Under the pieces are notes generated by a model. It was not told the DNA's origin. It saw only the letters and a program-made list of their open reading frames with translations, and made no database searches. From Vreelandella glaciei (lineage in GTDB: Bacteria > Pseudomonadota > Gammaproteobacteria > Pseudomonadales > Halomonadaceae): a stretch of DNA of 64,000 bases. The stretch's first letter is position 1, and each line of letters starts with the position of its first letter. The stretch is from NCBI RefSeq assembly GCF_013415125.1, contig NZ_JACCDE010000012.1, positions 61,344 through 125,343 of the forward strand, given 5' to 3'. Shown piece after piece: positions 37,515-46,489 of this stretch. A program made the position numbers and the translations under genes.

Positions 37515-39494
37515 CTATGCCTCATCTGATAACAGTGGCGGCATGGGGCAATCGAGAATATCGGCCATAGCACGGAACAGTTCGGCTTCGGCAGGCAAAA
37601 TACGTCCGCTGTGCTCAATACAGCGCGCCATCGCTTGCAACAGCGCAGGCTTATGCAACGGCTTTAAACGCCGCAAGCGCTCAACCGCTAGGCTGAGTGC
37701 ACGCATATCACTTATATCGACGGTGGCCCTCAATGAGAACGGCAGCTCACTCTCAGCAGCGTTGAGCGCCGCGCTTATCTCAACCGGGTCATCTTGCCCG
37801 GCGGTTGCAAGCACCGTTAGTAGCAGCTGACACTCCCGCTGCAGGTCGTTTAACTTGAGGTTAGCGGGCCCACTCCCTTGCTGGCCTATGTTGCTCAGTA
37901 ATAGCTGATACAGCGTCCACTCAAACAGACTGACCTGACCATCCGCCTCGATCAACCTTTCCATACAGAGGCGAAAATGCTGGGCCTGCTCCACCGAGAG
38001 CGACCGTAACGCTGGCAGCGCCAGTTCTATTAGAGGCAAGCGTAACTGTACATCCAGCCTCAACATTTCAGGGCCATAATCCATCAGCGCTCGGTAAACA
38101 TCTGGCAGTGCAACTTGATGCAACGCCTTGAGCTGATGTTGACGCATCGTCTTATCTTGGCTGAGCAGCAGTGAATAGATCAGAGCACGAGCGGCATGGG
38201 GCTCATGGGCGGCGATTTTAATCCGCTCAGGCAGCGCATCTAGTGTCGCTCTAGCCTGGTTAAGATGGCGCTGGTCAGGCTGGCCCATGGTATTAATGGC
38301 AGTTTGAGCAGAGGCACCGGTTAACACAGCCGCCATTGCCCCCGTTCCCGTTGCTGTTCCCGAGCCGAATCTGGGCTCCGCTTCAGACCGCTCACCGTTG
38401 CCTTCTGGTTCTGTTGCGTCATTCTCGGCTTGCTGGCTGGGCCAGTTCTGATTGCCATTGACAGAGACTTCGAAGCGGCCATTCCAATCGGGCATGACCC
38501 GCTTGATACGATCTTTAAGTGGCGGATGGGTGGCCATCATTTGGCTAAACCCCTGCCGTACGCCTTGACCGAAGAACAGGTGGCTGAATTCCGCCGCCTG
38601 TGTCGCTTGCAGGTGAGAACCCTGGCTGTGCGAGCCGATTTTAACCAGCGCATTACCAATCCCCTTAGGGTTACGGGTAAACTGCACCGCAGAGGCATCC
38701 GCCAGATATTCACGCTGCCGACTGACCGCCGACTTGATCAAGTTACCAAAGAAGGTACCTGCGTAACCGATCAGCATTAGCGCCGCCCCCAGCGCTAAAA
38801 CGACAGCGCCTGAGTTGTCGCGTTTTCCACCGCCGACCCGCCGAAAGCGCATACTACGCAGCAGTGTACCGCCCAATAAGCCAATGATTAGGATGCCATG
38901 CAGTATGCTGATCAGGCGCATATTCAACCGCATGTCACCATGCAGAATATGGCTAAACTCATGAGCTACGACGCCCTGCAGTTCATCCCGCGTCAGGTTT
39001 CGGATCGTGCCGCGAGTAATCCCGATCACTGCATCATTGGTTTGATAACCGGCGGCGAAGGCATTGATGCTCTCCTCCTCCAGCACATACACGGAGGGCA
39101 CTGGCGTACCAGAGGCAATCGCCATCTCTTCAACCACATTGAGAATACGCCGCTCATCAGCATCACGGGTATTAAGGTTGATCTCGCGTCCACCAAGGGC
39201 TTCTGCCACTACCCGGCCACCACGCCTTAGCTGACTGCGTTTGAATAGCCCGCCCAGCACCACGACGGCCAACACCGCAATAGCAACGCCAGTGACCAGT
39301 TCAATCGAGAGTGCCGACCACATACCCTGAGCAGAAAGATTGGTTTGTGTAGCAGATTGCTCTCCCATTAGATGCAGCGCGATGGTAATTGCCAGCGTGG
39401 TAACAGCAATCAGGGCAAGTACTGCCAGTACCATCAAAACGACCAGACGCCCGGTTTTACGCCGGGCGTGATCCTGCGCGGTAAAAAAATCCAT
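37515..39494 (-). CDS. M48-family membrane metalloprotease, HtpX-like with long C-terminal extension
   Basis: A 659-aa inner-membrane zinc protease. Two hydrophobic spans (about residues 17-42 and 62-84) precede the catalytic HEFSH at 178-182, two further spans (about 190-260) follow, and then the zinc-ligand region REYLADASAVQFTRNPKGI. HtpX itself is about 290 aa; the extra 300 residues are helical and TerB-like in pattern, a form I have seen named as M48 proteases of LemA loci. It lies 18 nt after the lemA gene and is surely co-transcribed, pointing to membrane quality control. Confidence 0.88.
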   Translation of the reverse strand: MDFFTAQDHARRKTGRLVVLMVLAVLALIAVTTLAITIALHLMGEQSATQTNLSAQGMWSALSIELVTGVAIAVLAVVVLGGLFKRSQLRRGGRVVAEALGGREINLNTRDADERRILNVVEEMAIASGTPVPSVYVLEEESINAFAAGYQTNDAVIGITRGTIRNLTRDELQGVVAHEFSHILHGDMRLNMRLISILHGILIIGLLGGTLLRSMRFRRVGGGKRDNSGAVVLALGAALMLIGYAGTFFGNLIKSAVSRQREYLADASAVQFTRNPKGIGNALVKIGSHSQGSHLQATQAAEFSHLFFGQGVRQGFSQMMATHPPLKDRIKRVMPDWNGRFEVSVNGNQNWPSQQAENDATEPEGNGERSEAEPRFGSGTATGTGAMAAVLTGASAQTAINTMGQPDQRHLNQARATLDALPERIKIAAHEPHAARALIYSLLLSQDKTMRQHQLKALHQVALPDVYRALMDYGPEMLRLDVQLRLPLIELALPALRSLSVEQAQHFRLCMERLIEADGQVSLFEWTLYQLLLSNIGQQGSGPANLKLNDLQRECQLLLTVLATAGQDDPVEISAALNAAESELPFSLRATVDISDMRALSLAVERLRRLKPLHKPALLQAMARCIEHSGRILPAEAELFRAMADILDCPMPPLLSDEA

Positions 39495-39512
39495 GTCGCG
39501 TTTTCCCTGAGC

Positions 39513-40109
39513 TTAGAACGACACCGTCGGCGCCACTTGAATCTGGGCGCTGTCTTCAAACTCTAACAACGAGGCATCCTGTCCATGGCCGAACATGCCC
39601 GCCACTGCTACCGGTGGGAAACTCTGCCGATAAGTGTTGTAGTGCATCACCGCATCATTAAAGGACTGCCGCGCAAAGGCCACTTTGTTTTCAGTGCTGG
39701 TTAGCTCTTCTGACAATTGCTGCATATTTTCTGAGGCTTTTAGATCCGGGTAGGCTTCCATGACCACATTGAGCCGTCCCATCGCCTGTGTCAGCGCGCC
39801 CTCTGCACCGCTCAGGTCTGCCATGGCTTTGGCACTGCCTGGATTTGCCGCAGCCGCTTTTAGCCCAGCGGCGGCTGTATTACGAGCCTCGATTACGGAT
39901 TGCAGCGTCTCCCGCTCATGACTCAGATACCCTTTGGCAGTTTCAACGAGGTTAGGAATCAGGTCATGCCGACGCTTAAGTTGCACTTCAATTTGAGCAA
40001 AAGCGTTCTCAAAGCGATTTTTCAACGACACAAGTCGGTTGTAGATACCGATGACGTAAAACGCAATAGCGGCGATGATCGCCACGATAATGATGAGTGT
40101 AAGCGCCAT
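39513..40109 (-). CDS. lemA: LemA family protein
   Basis: A 198-aa protein with one N-terminal membrane helix (residues 3-20) and a long helical domain. The LemA motifs NRLVSLKNRFENAFAQIEVQ, LKRRHDLIPNLVETAKGY and FNDAVMHYNTYRQSFP are complete. LemA proteins partner with neighbouring M48 proteases in many bacteria, although their biochemical role is unknown. The gene is first of a two-gene operon with the protease gene. Confidence 0.92.
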   Translation of the reverse strand: MALTLIIIVAIIAAIAFYVIGIYNRLVSLKNRFENAFAQIEVQLKRRHDLIPNLVETAKGYLSHERETLQSVIEARNTAAAGLKAAAANPGSAKAMADLSGAEGALTQAMGRLNVVMEAYPDLKASENMQQLSEELTSTENKVAFARQSFNDAVMHYNTYRQSFPPVAVAGMFGHGQDASLLEFEDSAQIQVAPTVSF

Positions 40110-40233
40110 GATCCTTCCTTAGAGTAGAAATTAGATATGTAATAAAAATAGTAACACCTAAAACAATTTAAGTACGGCAATGCAAAAACCAAGTTCAAAC
40201 ACTTATACTGATAGCTCTGCTTGATTCATTTGA

Positions 40234-40431
40234 TTATGACCGACACTCAAACTGCTCTTGAGTACCAGAAATACGACTAATAAATATGCTATCTACAACG
40301 GCAGTATGGTTCAGTATGCGAATAAAGAAATTCGCATCACTTTCTGGAAGCAAATGAATTTGCCGCTCTCCGAATGAAAGAAGTTCAATATTTGCCCACT
40401 GTTTATATCTAAAAGCGTTTGCATACCGCAT
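40234..40431 (-). pseudogene. Truncated DinB-family gene
   Basis: A 65-residue reading frame, from an ATG preceded by AGAGGAAAAG, reads YANAFRYKQWANIELLSF and ILNHTAVVDSIFISRISG, like the first two helices of DinB four-helix-bundle proteins, including the metal-site His in LNHT. The family is normally about 150-170 aa and the remaining helices are missing. It is probably a remnant, although a short expressed protein cannot be excluded. Confidence 0.55.
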
Positions 40432-40450
40432 AGCAACTTTTCCTCTTTGC

Positions 40451-40690
40451 TTACCAGGTGTTTTCAGAGCCCGGCGGCCCCATGTCGATCTGAATATCCG
40501 GGGCAATATCCACCACGCCTTGGATATGCTTCAGTCGATCCGCAGTGGCAATGTCTGCTGATCCGGTGATGCAGCCAATCTCCTTAAGAACATCCCGGAT
40601 GGTTAACCCTTCTGCACTAAGGCGTGTAGCTATTTCCTCAATCGACTGGTCGCTTGAAATCGTCACTATCCAGAGCTCTATATTTGCCAT
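40451..40690 (-). CDS. Stand-alone I9-like propeptide/inhibitor of the subtilase
   Basis: A 79-aa protein without signal peptide. The pattern MANIELWIVTISSDQSIEEI, then GCITGSADIATADRLKHIQG and VVDIAPDIQIDMGPP follows the beta-alpha-beta shape of subtilisin propeptides (inhibitor I9), in which a hydrophobic strand ends near the V-x-x-I-x-P/D element. It lies 72 nt after the subtilase stop on the same strand. I infer an intermolecular chaperone or inhibitor of that protease. Some databases name homologues 'ketohydroxyglutarate aldolase', which I think is a mislabel. Confidence 0.65.
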   Translation of the reverse strand: MANIELWIVTISSDQSIEEIATRLSAEGLTIRDVLKEIGCITGSADIATADRLKHIQGVVDIAPDIQIDMGPPGSENTW

Positions 40691-40762
40691 CGATCTTACC
40701 TTCGAAGTCTGTTCCCTAGGCAGGGCCGCTTGGGATACCCGCCTAGAGATAATCTGCTCACA

Positions 40763-42142
40763 TTAAGGTGCTTGCACCAACCCTGCTCCCACGCCGAATT
40801 CAGGCAACGGCAGCTCTTGCACCGAAGCCACCAGCTGCTGCCACAGCTTCCTTCCCCGCAATGCGTCATCAGACTGTGCCCAAAGGGCTGCGCAGCCTGC
40901 CACGTGTGGCGCCGCCATGCTGGTGCCACTGATTGCCTTATGCCGAGTAGGCCGGGGCCATGAGGAGAAGATATCGCGCCCAGGCGCGGCAATCTCAATC
41001 TTGCCATGATTGGAAAAGCTGGAGGGTTTCAGGTTCGGATCGAGAGACGCGACTGACATCACCGTAGGCGAGTTGGCAGGCGCGCCCGTATTGGTCGCAG
41101 AATTCCCCGCCGCGGCGATAATGAGGCACCCATTACGCAGCGCCGCTTCACCCGCATGGGTGTAGGCGGCCTGCACCGGGCTCTGGCTGCCAAGCGACAT
41201 CGAGATCACCTCACACCGGTTGGCAATGGCCCAGTTCAAGCCAGCGAGCACGCCCGCCCCGGTACTGCTGCCCGAGTTGGTCAGCACCTTCCCAACGTAG
41301 ACCTCAGCTTCATACGCGATACCGTAACGCTGGGTGTTTTCACTTGGCGCCTGGGGGCCACAGGCCGTGCCGATACAGTGCGTACCGTGCCCATTCATAT
41401 CTTGCACTGGCTCACCGACAAATGAGCGGGTAACGAACTCCCGTCCAGCGAAATCCGGGTGGCCAAGATCCATTCCGGTATCTAGCACGGCCACCTTAAT
41501 GCCTGCACCACTCCAACTACTTTGCGGCACCCTGCACCGGGTTAGCCCCCATGTCGACTGCTGAGCTTCAGACTCAGCCCCCTCATCGGAGTCCTCCCTA
41601 TCAAGGTCGACACCCAAGTCGCGCGCGATGGTGCTCGCTGCCCGCAAGAAGCCGCGGAGGTATTCCGAGTTTTTAGAACCAGAGTTTTTAGAGCCAGAGT
41701 TTTTAAAATCAGAGCTTTTAAAATCAGAGCTCTCGGAAAACGCAAAGTACTCCGGCTCAATGATTTCGATAGGACTATCCGCTGACACCTTATCCAACAC
41801 ACTCATGCCATGTTGCTCCAAGGCATCACCACCTACCAGTGCCACGCCTAGCTCGGGAAATACCATCGCTTCGGCATCCCCCGCGTCTTCCAGGCTGACG
41901 GCCTGATCGGTAAAGTCACGGGCATCAGCCACCCGAAAGTTCTGTGCTTTTAACGATTTGATACCCTCTTCCATCCATCCGTCACGAAAGCTGATAAGAA
42001 AGCGCCCTGTTTCCAGGCAGCTACCGCCTCGTTCCAGAGCCGCTAACAGAAGTTTTTCGGTGCTACACGAAACGGTGGCAAGCACCCCGTTTTCTCCAGT
42101 GGGTGTGTTACCGTTTCCGCGGCCTGTCGGTTTTTTAGCCAT
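40763..42142 (-). CDS. S8 subtilisin-like serine protease, apparently cytosolic
   Basis: A 459-aa subtilase. The catalytic triad is complete: Asp221 in VAVLDTGMDLGHPDF, His252 in NGHGTHCIGTA, Ser408 in GTSMAAPHVAG, and the oxyanion Asn is in AAAGNSA. An I9-like N-terminal part (about residues 45-133) is followed by a linker with 5-residue repeats (SSDFK/NSGSK, residues 138-160). No signal peptide is visible, which is unusual for this family. The companion 79-aa I9-like protein is encoded next. Confidence 0.88.
   Translation of the reverse strand: MAKKPTGRGNGNTPTGENGVLATVSCSTEKLLLAALERGGSCLETGRFLISFRDGWMEEGIKSLKAQNFRVADARDFTDQAVSLEDAGDAEAMVFPELGVALVGGDALEQHGMSVLDKVSADSPIEIIEPEYFAFSESSDFKSSDFKNSGSKNSGSKNSEYLRGFLRAASTIARDLGVDLDREDSDEGAESEAQQSTWGLTRCRVPQSSWSGAGIKVAVLDTGMDLGHPDFAGREFVTRSFVGEPVQDMNGHGTHCIGTACGPQAPSENTQRYGIAYEAEVYVGKVLTNSGSSTGAGVLAGLNWAIANRCEVISMSLGSQSPVQAAYTHAGEAALRNGCLIIAAAGNSATNTGAPANSPTVMSVASLDPNLKPSSFSNHGKIEIAAPGRDIFSSWPRPTRHKAISGTSMAAPHVAGCAALWAQSDDALRGRKLWQQLVASVQELPLPEFGVGAGLVQAP
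41668..41728 (-). repeat. 15-bp tandem repeats within the subtilase linker
   Basis: About four imperfect copies of a 15-bp unit (plus strand: GAGTTTTTAGAACCA, then GAGTTTTTAAAATCA and GAGCTTTTAAAATCA). They code for the repeated SSDFK/NSGSK pentapeptides. Each unit is five codons long, so changes in copy number would lengthen the linker without shifting the frame. Confidence 0.7.
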
Positions 42143-42247
42143 CGCTGACCTCCATTTCGTCTGGCTTTCAAACGTTACTGCTCAAGTGCTTACCCATAAA
42201 AAGCAAAGCCTCTCTATGCAGAGAGTCGTGCTTTCAGCTTAACGCAC

Positions 42248-43054
42248 CTAATGATCTTCGCCAGATTGAATGAGTTCAGCGGGAATACGCTCGTCAGCCC
42301 GAAGGGTGAGCACTTCAAAACCGGAAGCAGTGACGGCAATCGTGTGCTCCCACTGGGCTGACAATGTTTTGTCACTGGTGACCACCGTCCAACCATCCCG
42401 CTTGGTTTTTATCTTGGCCCTGCCCTGATTAATCATAGGCTCGATGGTAAACACCATGCCCTCTTTTAACGCCAAGCCTCTGCCTTTCTTTCCGTAATGC
42501 AGCACCTCCGGCTCTTCATGCATTTCCCGGCCAATGCCGTGGCCGCAATACTCACGAACCACAGAGTAGCCATGCTGTTCAGCATGTTGCTGAATCGCAT
42601 AACCCACGTCGCCCAAGGTGGCACCGGGCTTGACCGCTTGAATCCCTTGCCACATGGCTTCGTAGGTTTTATCGACCAGTCGCTTGGCAAAGGGAGTGAC
42701 ATCGCCAATCAGGTACATCTTGCTGGAGTCGGCAATAAAGCCGTCTTTCTCCAGGGTAATATCGACATTGACGATATCGCCTGATTTGAGCGTTTGCTTG
42801 TCGGATGGAATGCCATGGCACACTACGTGGTTCACTGAGGCATTCAATACGTATTGGTAATCGTATTGCCCCTTACTGGCCGGGCGAGCCTCCAGTTGAT
42901 CGACGATATAACGCTCGGCCCAATCGTTAATAGCCATGGTGGATACGCCGGGCACTATCCGTTGGTCGAGATGACTGAACACCAATCCGAGTAGCCGGCC
43001 GGCTTCCCGCATTAAGCGCAACGCCTCCTCGTTTTTTAGCGTTACCTCACTCAC
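42248..43054 (-). CDS. map: Methionine aminopeptidase, type I
   Basis: A 268-aa cytosolic metalloenzyme that removes the initiator methionine. The metal ligands are visible in VNVDITLEKDGFIADSSKMY, GHGIGREMHEEPEVLHYG and FTIEPMI, and the substrate His is in CHGIPSD. The start is GTG, and the coding region overlaps the stop of a ParD-like gene by 8 nt. This is not the usual rpsB-linked map, so it may be a second, accessory copy. Confidence 0.93.
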   Translation of the reverse strand: MSEVTLKNEEALRLMREAGRLLGLVFSHLDQRIVPGVSTMAINDWAERYIVDQLEARPASKGQYDYQYVLNASVNHVVCHGIPSDKQTLKSGDIVNVDITLEKDGFIADSSKMYLIGDVTPFAKRLVDKTYEAMWQGIQAVKPGATLGDVGYAIQQHAEQHGYSVVREYCGHGIGREMHEEPEVLHYGKKGRGLALKEGMVFTIEPMINQGRAKIKTKRDGWTVVTSDKTLSAQWEHTIAVTASGFEVLTLRADERIPAELIQSGEDH

Positions 43055-43253
43055 CGACCACCTTCCTTACTTCAACGTCGGCTTGTTTCATTTGCTCACG
43101 CATAATCTCAGAGAAAGTCATGGTCGGATTGGCCTCAGCGAGCATGCCCACTTTTATCCAGTACTCTGCCTGGGCATTGATAGAGCGCACCATCACCGAG
43201 CTCGCTTTGCGAATATCTTCGTGCAGCTGATCATTGATTTTTACGATACCCAT
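43047..43253 (-). CDS. ParD-like DNA-binding/antitoxin-like protein
   Basis: A 68-aa protein of the ParD_like family, with a ribbon-helix-helix opening (GIVKINDQLHEDIRKAS) and a helical body with SINAQAEYWIKVGMLAEANP. It has no ParE toxin beside it. Instead it overlaps map, and this ParD-like/map pairing occurs in other proteobacteria. AATCATATA direct repeats 11 bp apart (43283-43291 and 43294-43302) lie upstream and could be its own operator. ATG 43253 is preferred over the upstream TTG. Confidence 0.75.
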   Translation of the reverse strand: MGIVKINDQLHEDIRKASSVMVRSINAQAEYWIKVGMLAEANPTMTFSEIMREQMKQADVEVRKVVGE

Positions 43254-43338
43254 CACACCACCCAATATATGAAACGAATATAAATCATATACGAATCATA
43301 TATCGCGTAACGACTGGCGGCAAGGCTACCTTGTTACG

Positions 43339-44721
43339 TTAAGCTGTAACGTTAGAGAAAGGTTTCAACGCCACTATTTTCTTGCGCAGCGCCAGCTTCG
43401 GCTTCTCTAACGAAGCGCGCCACTGGGTACACTCCTGCTGTTGTTGCGGGTCGTTATCAGGGCTTGCGCTAAACGCATCCAACCAAGTTTGACGGGTACA
43501 CAGGTCTTGATACTCCCCGAGCAGGCCCTGGCGGTGCTTCAATTCAGTCAGGAACGGCTCAGGAGTCTCAAGGTTCAGATCAGCCAGATAGCGAATGCGC
43601 TTCACGCCCTTGCGCAGTTCATGGAACTCGGCGTCTTGAGCGTCCAATGAGAGTGCCGCCAGATCCTCATCGTGGCGTGCGATGCGCTCGTCTAGTACCG
43701 CCTTGATGCGTTTTGGCGTGAGTTTTGACAGCGTCTTCCCAACATCATCGGAAGCGATAAAACGCTGCCAGTCCTCAAGCTCTTCAGCGTACTCCGGTGC
43801 ATTTAACTGCTGGCACAGCGTCTGGTGCCGTTCCCGCTGGCTAGCCTGCAGCCACTGCGTTAACCCCTTTCGAGTAACCGACGAGAGCGGCGGTGATGTC
43901 TTGCCCATATCCTCCAGAAACACATCAATATCACGGAGATCACTGGTGGCCTGGGCGCGATGCTTGAGCCGCTTAAGCATCTTCTTAAAACCAGGCACTC
44001 GGGTAATGGCGTGCACGGATTCACCCACTGCCCGGCTGCGGCGCAGATTGACCCGGTACTGGTGCAGAAACTCAGGATCAACACCTGCGATGACCCCAGG
44101 CTCCAAGGCCCGAATCATCTGATACTGGTGCTCCAGCATGGCGCATATTCGGCTGGCAGTGTCGCTTTTGTGTTTGGGTGGTTGGGGGGCAAGGCGCTTG
44201 AAAAGTGGGTAACTGACCGCTTCCGGGGTCAGGCATTCCGTCAATTTAGCTCCGCCCTGCTCCACGCTTTTCCAGGCAGTGCCAGACAGCGTGAAATGCA
44301 GCACGCTACCGGTGGGCAGCGAATGCGGCGCTGTGTTATCGAGCCAACGGGCCAGATCATGCAGCGCCGGGTTATGCCCAATCACCAGCACCCTTTCGGC
44401 TTCATCCGGTAACGCTTTGAGCCATGCCTGCAGCCCGGCGTCATCGAAAGTGTAAAGGTCTTCATCGAAGTGAACCTGATCGACCAGAGTATGTTCAGGC
44501 AGTTGCACCGCGATCTCGTCGAAGGTTTCCCGCGTGCGAACTGCTGTACTGACGTAAATCTCCCCTTCCAACGCTTGCCAGCGCTGCAGCACATACGCCA
44601 TCGCCGCTGCCTGTCGCTTACCCCGCTTTCGCAACGGCCGTTGGTGGTCGGTCATATCGCCACTGGGCTGTTTGGCCTTGGCGTGCCGCATTAGGTATAA
44701 GTGCCGCATGGGTTCGCTCAC
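43339..44721 (-). CDS. SixA-type histidine phosphatase fused to a CHAD domain
   Basis: A 460-aa cytosolic protein in two parts. Residues 1-160 are a SixA-like phosphohistidine phosphatase (LYLMRHAKAKQ, then TRETFDEIA and VLVIGHNPALHDLARWL). Residues about 185-450 form a CHAD domain with the conserved basic residues of HQYRVNLRRSRAVGES and LRKGVKRIRYLADL. CHAD domains bind polyphosphate. Fusion to a phosphatase suggests a polyphosphate-linked enzyme, an inference. The start may be GTG (44721) or ATG (44709). Confidence 0.85.
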   Translation of the reverse strand: MSEPMRHLYLMRHAKAKQPSGDMTDHQRPLRKRGKRQAAAMAYVLQRWQALEGEIYVSTAVRTRETFDEIAVQLPEHTLVDQVHFDEDLYTFDDAGLQAWLKALPDEAERVLVIGHNPALHDLARWLDNTAPHSLPTGSVLHFTLSGTAWKSVEQGGAKLTECLTPEAVSYPLFKRLAPQPPKHKSDTASRICAMLEHQYQMIRALEPGVIAGVDPEFLHQYRVNLRRSRAVGESVHAITRVPGFKKMLKRLKHRAQATSDLRDIDVFLEDMGKTSPPLSSVTRKGLTQWLQASQRERHQTLCQQLNAPEYAEELEDWQRFIASDDVGKTLSKLTPKRIKAVLDERIARHDEDLAALSLDAQDAEFHELRKGVKRIRYLADLNLETPEPFLTELKHRQGLLGEYQDLCTRQTWLDAFSASPDNDPQQQQECTQWRASLEKPKLALRKKIVALKPFSNVTA

Positions 44722-44762
44722 AATTAAGGGGTGTTGAACGAAGTTTAGTACACGCGCATCAC

Positions 44763-46043
44763 CTATTGAGTATGATTATAGGCGTCCCCGCCTTCGCCCT
44801 CTTTTATAGCATCGCGACACACCACAACTTGGTTCCTGCCGCCGCGCTTGCCAGCATAAAGCATCTGATCCGCCCGCGTGATGAGAGAGTCTAGATCGAC
44901 CTCACCACTATTCGTTGCAGCTACCCCAATGGTGACACTTGGGCTCAGCTCGCTCATCTCTTCCTTTAACGGCAGCTCAGCGACCTTCTTTTTCAAGCGC
45001 TCAGCGATGATTTGCGCATCGTTTGGGTTAGTGTTCGGCAGGGCCACTACAAACTCCTCCCCACCAAAACGCCCTATTACATCCGATGGACGCAGCGACG
45101 CTGCGCAAGCCTCTGCGATTTTAATCAGCACCCAATCCCCGTGGCTATGCCCCCAGGTATCGTTAATACGCTTGAAATGGTCGACATCGATCATAAAAAG
45201 GCTAAACGGCATCTTTTCTGACTGTGAGCGCTGTAACAGCTCCTCGGCCAGTTTCATAAAATGGCCCCGATTATTGAGGCTGGTCAACGCGTCCCGCTCT
45301 GCGACCACTCGTAGCTGCGCCTCCAGCGATTTTCGATGTGCTATTTCCGCGTGCAGCTGGTGGTTATAATCACGCTCTTCGTGAAGCAACGCATACTGCT
45401 TGCGCTGAAGAATCTCCAAACGAAGCAAGGCAAAGAACCCCACCACGATTCCCATAATCAGCAAAAGTACGATGCGAAGCGCCGTTATCAGGGCAATCTC
45501 CGTAAACAGAACAGCAGCGACTAAAAAGCCAATATTTAAGTAAAGGCTGGCAAACACCACCACGGTTAGCAGGTTGGGAATTAGAAGATAGAACGCCATA
45601 GTGGCGACCACCACAGCGGTAATTTGGGTGGGGAGACTGTCTGGGCGTAAAGGAATAATCAAAATGATGCCCGTTGCCAATATCCACAATGGCAACGCGT
45701 GGAGCCAGGGGCGATAAGAATGGCCAAGCCCATACCTAACAATCAAGGCAATAAGAAGGCAAAGACTTACCACCACAGCACGCATGCTAAGCAGCAGATA
45801 AAATTCGCTAGTGAGTCCAAGCAGGTAGTAATCCGAAATCGCAAACATACCAAAGACTAAGGTCGCGACGCTTAAGGCACGGCTAAACTCCAACCTAACG
45901 TTTTCCTGGATAGACTGGCGATACATCGACTCCCTGCCAGCGTCGCAAAATTGGCCCGTTAACCAATGCACCTGGTTCCGCTTTTTTTGTAATGGCAAAG
46001 CCCCACACTCCCTGAGTAACGCGGCGATTTCTTTCGGGTTCAC
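44763..46043 (-). CDS. Membrane diguanylate cyclase
   Basis: A 426-aa protein. About six transmembrane helices (residues 50-210) form an uncharacterised MASE-like sensor, a short coiled coil follows, and then comes a GGDEF domain with the active motif GGEEF at 327-331. The inhibitory site RPSD at 318-321 is present, so product feedback by cyclic di-GMP is expected. The start codon is GTG. It is one of two cyclic di-GMP genes within 6 kb. Confidence 0.92.
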   Translation of the reverse strand: MNPKEIAALLRECGALPLQKKRNQVHWLTGQFCDAGRESMYRQSIQENVRLEFSRALSVATLVFGMFAISDYYLLGLTSEFYLLLSMRAVVVSLCLLIALIVRYGLGHSYRPWLHALPLWILATGIILIIPLRPDSLPTQITAVVVATMAFYLLIPNLLTVVVFASLYLNIGFLVAAVLFTEIALITALRIVLLLIMGIVVGFFALLRLEILQRKQYALLHEERDYNHQLHAEIAHRKSLEAQLRVVAERDALTSLNNRGHFMKLAEELLQRSQSEKMPFSLFMIDVDHFKRINDTWGHSHGDWVLIKIAEACAASLRPSDVIGRFGGEEFVVALPNTNPNDAQIIAERLKKKVAELPLKEEMSELSPSVTIGVAATNSGEVDLDSLITRADQMLYAGKRGGRNQVVVCRDAIKEGEGGDAYNHTQ

Positions 46044-46087
46044 TAAGTAAAGCTACCCCACTAACCGAAACAGTCAACTGGAGTGAG

Positions 46088-46489
46088 TTAGCGAACACGC
46101 TTATGCGGCTTCACCACCAGCCAACTGGCCAACACCAAGCTGCCGAATAGCGTATAAACCACCACAAACACCCACTCCGGCAACGTTAAATAGAGCAGGC
46201 TATGCAGCCAGTGCTGAATAAATGACCCCGAATAGGTGCCAGCGCCCACCTCTGCTCTAAGCGCCATTTCCCAGGTGGTTAACGGGCAAACGACACCTAA
46301 CCAGGCTTGAACGACCACATAGCCAATCGCGCACAAATGCACGATGCGGAAAATGCGATTGCGCACCCACTGCCAGTTCAGAAAATAGCCCGCGTATACT
46401 GCGAATAAGCCGAGTACCACGAAGGCCACAAACAACACATGAAGTATAAGGATAGCGTCGGCTAGCAAAAGTAGCAGGGACAGTGGCAT
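46088..46489 (-). CDS. DUF2784 membrane protein
   Basis: A 133-aa inner-membrane protein with four helices and the DUF2784 features LADAILILHVLFVAFVVLG, the HLCAIGYVVVQAWLGVVCPLT stretch with one Cys, and an EWVFVVVYTLFG helix. The function is unknown. The start is uncertain: ATG 46489 begins exactly where the family begins, but a GTG at 46510 has the better ribosome site (GAGGTG). Confidence 0.8.
   Translation of the reverse strand: MPLSLLLLLADAILILHVLFVAFVVLGLFAVYAGYFLNWQWVRNRIFRIVHLCAIGYVVVQAWLGVVCPLTTWEMALRAEVGAGTYSGSFIQHWLHSLLYLTLPEWVFVVVYTLFGSLVLASWLVVKPHKRVR

Noticed and set aside
40451..40690. Ketohydroxyglutarate aldolase
   Set aside because: Far too short for an aldolase barrel; the pattern fits an I9-like propeptide next to a subtilase.
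43047..43253. Classical ParDE toxin-antitoxin pair
   Set aside because: No ParE-type toxin lies on either side; the partner is methionine aminopeptidase.
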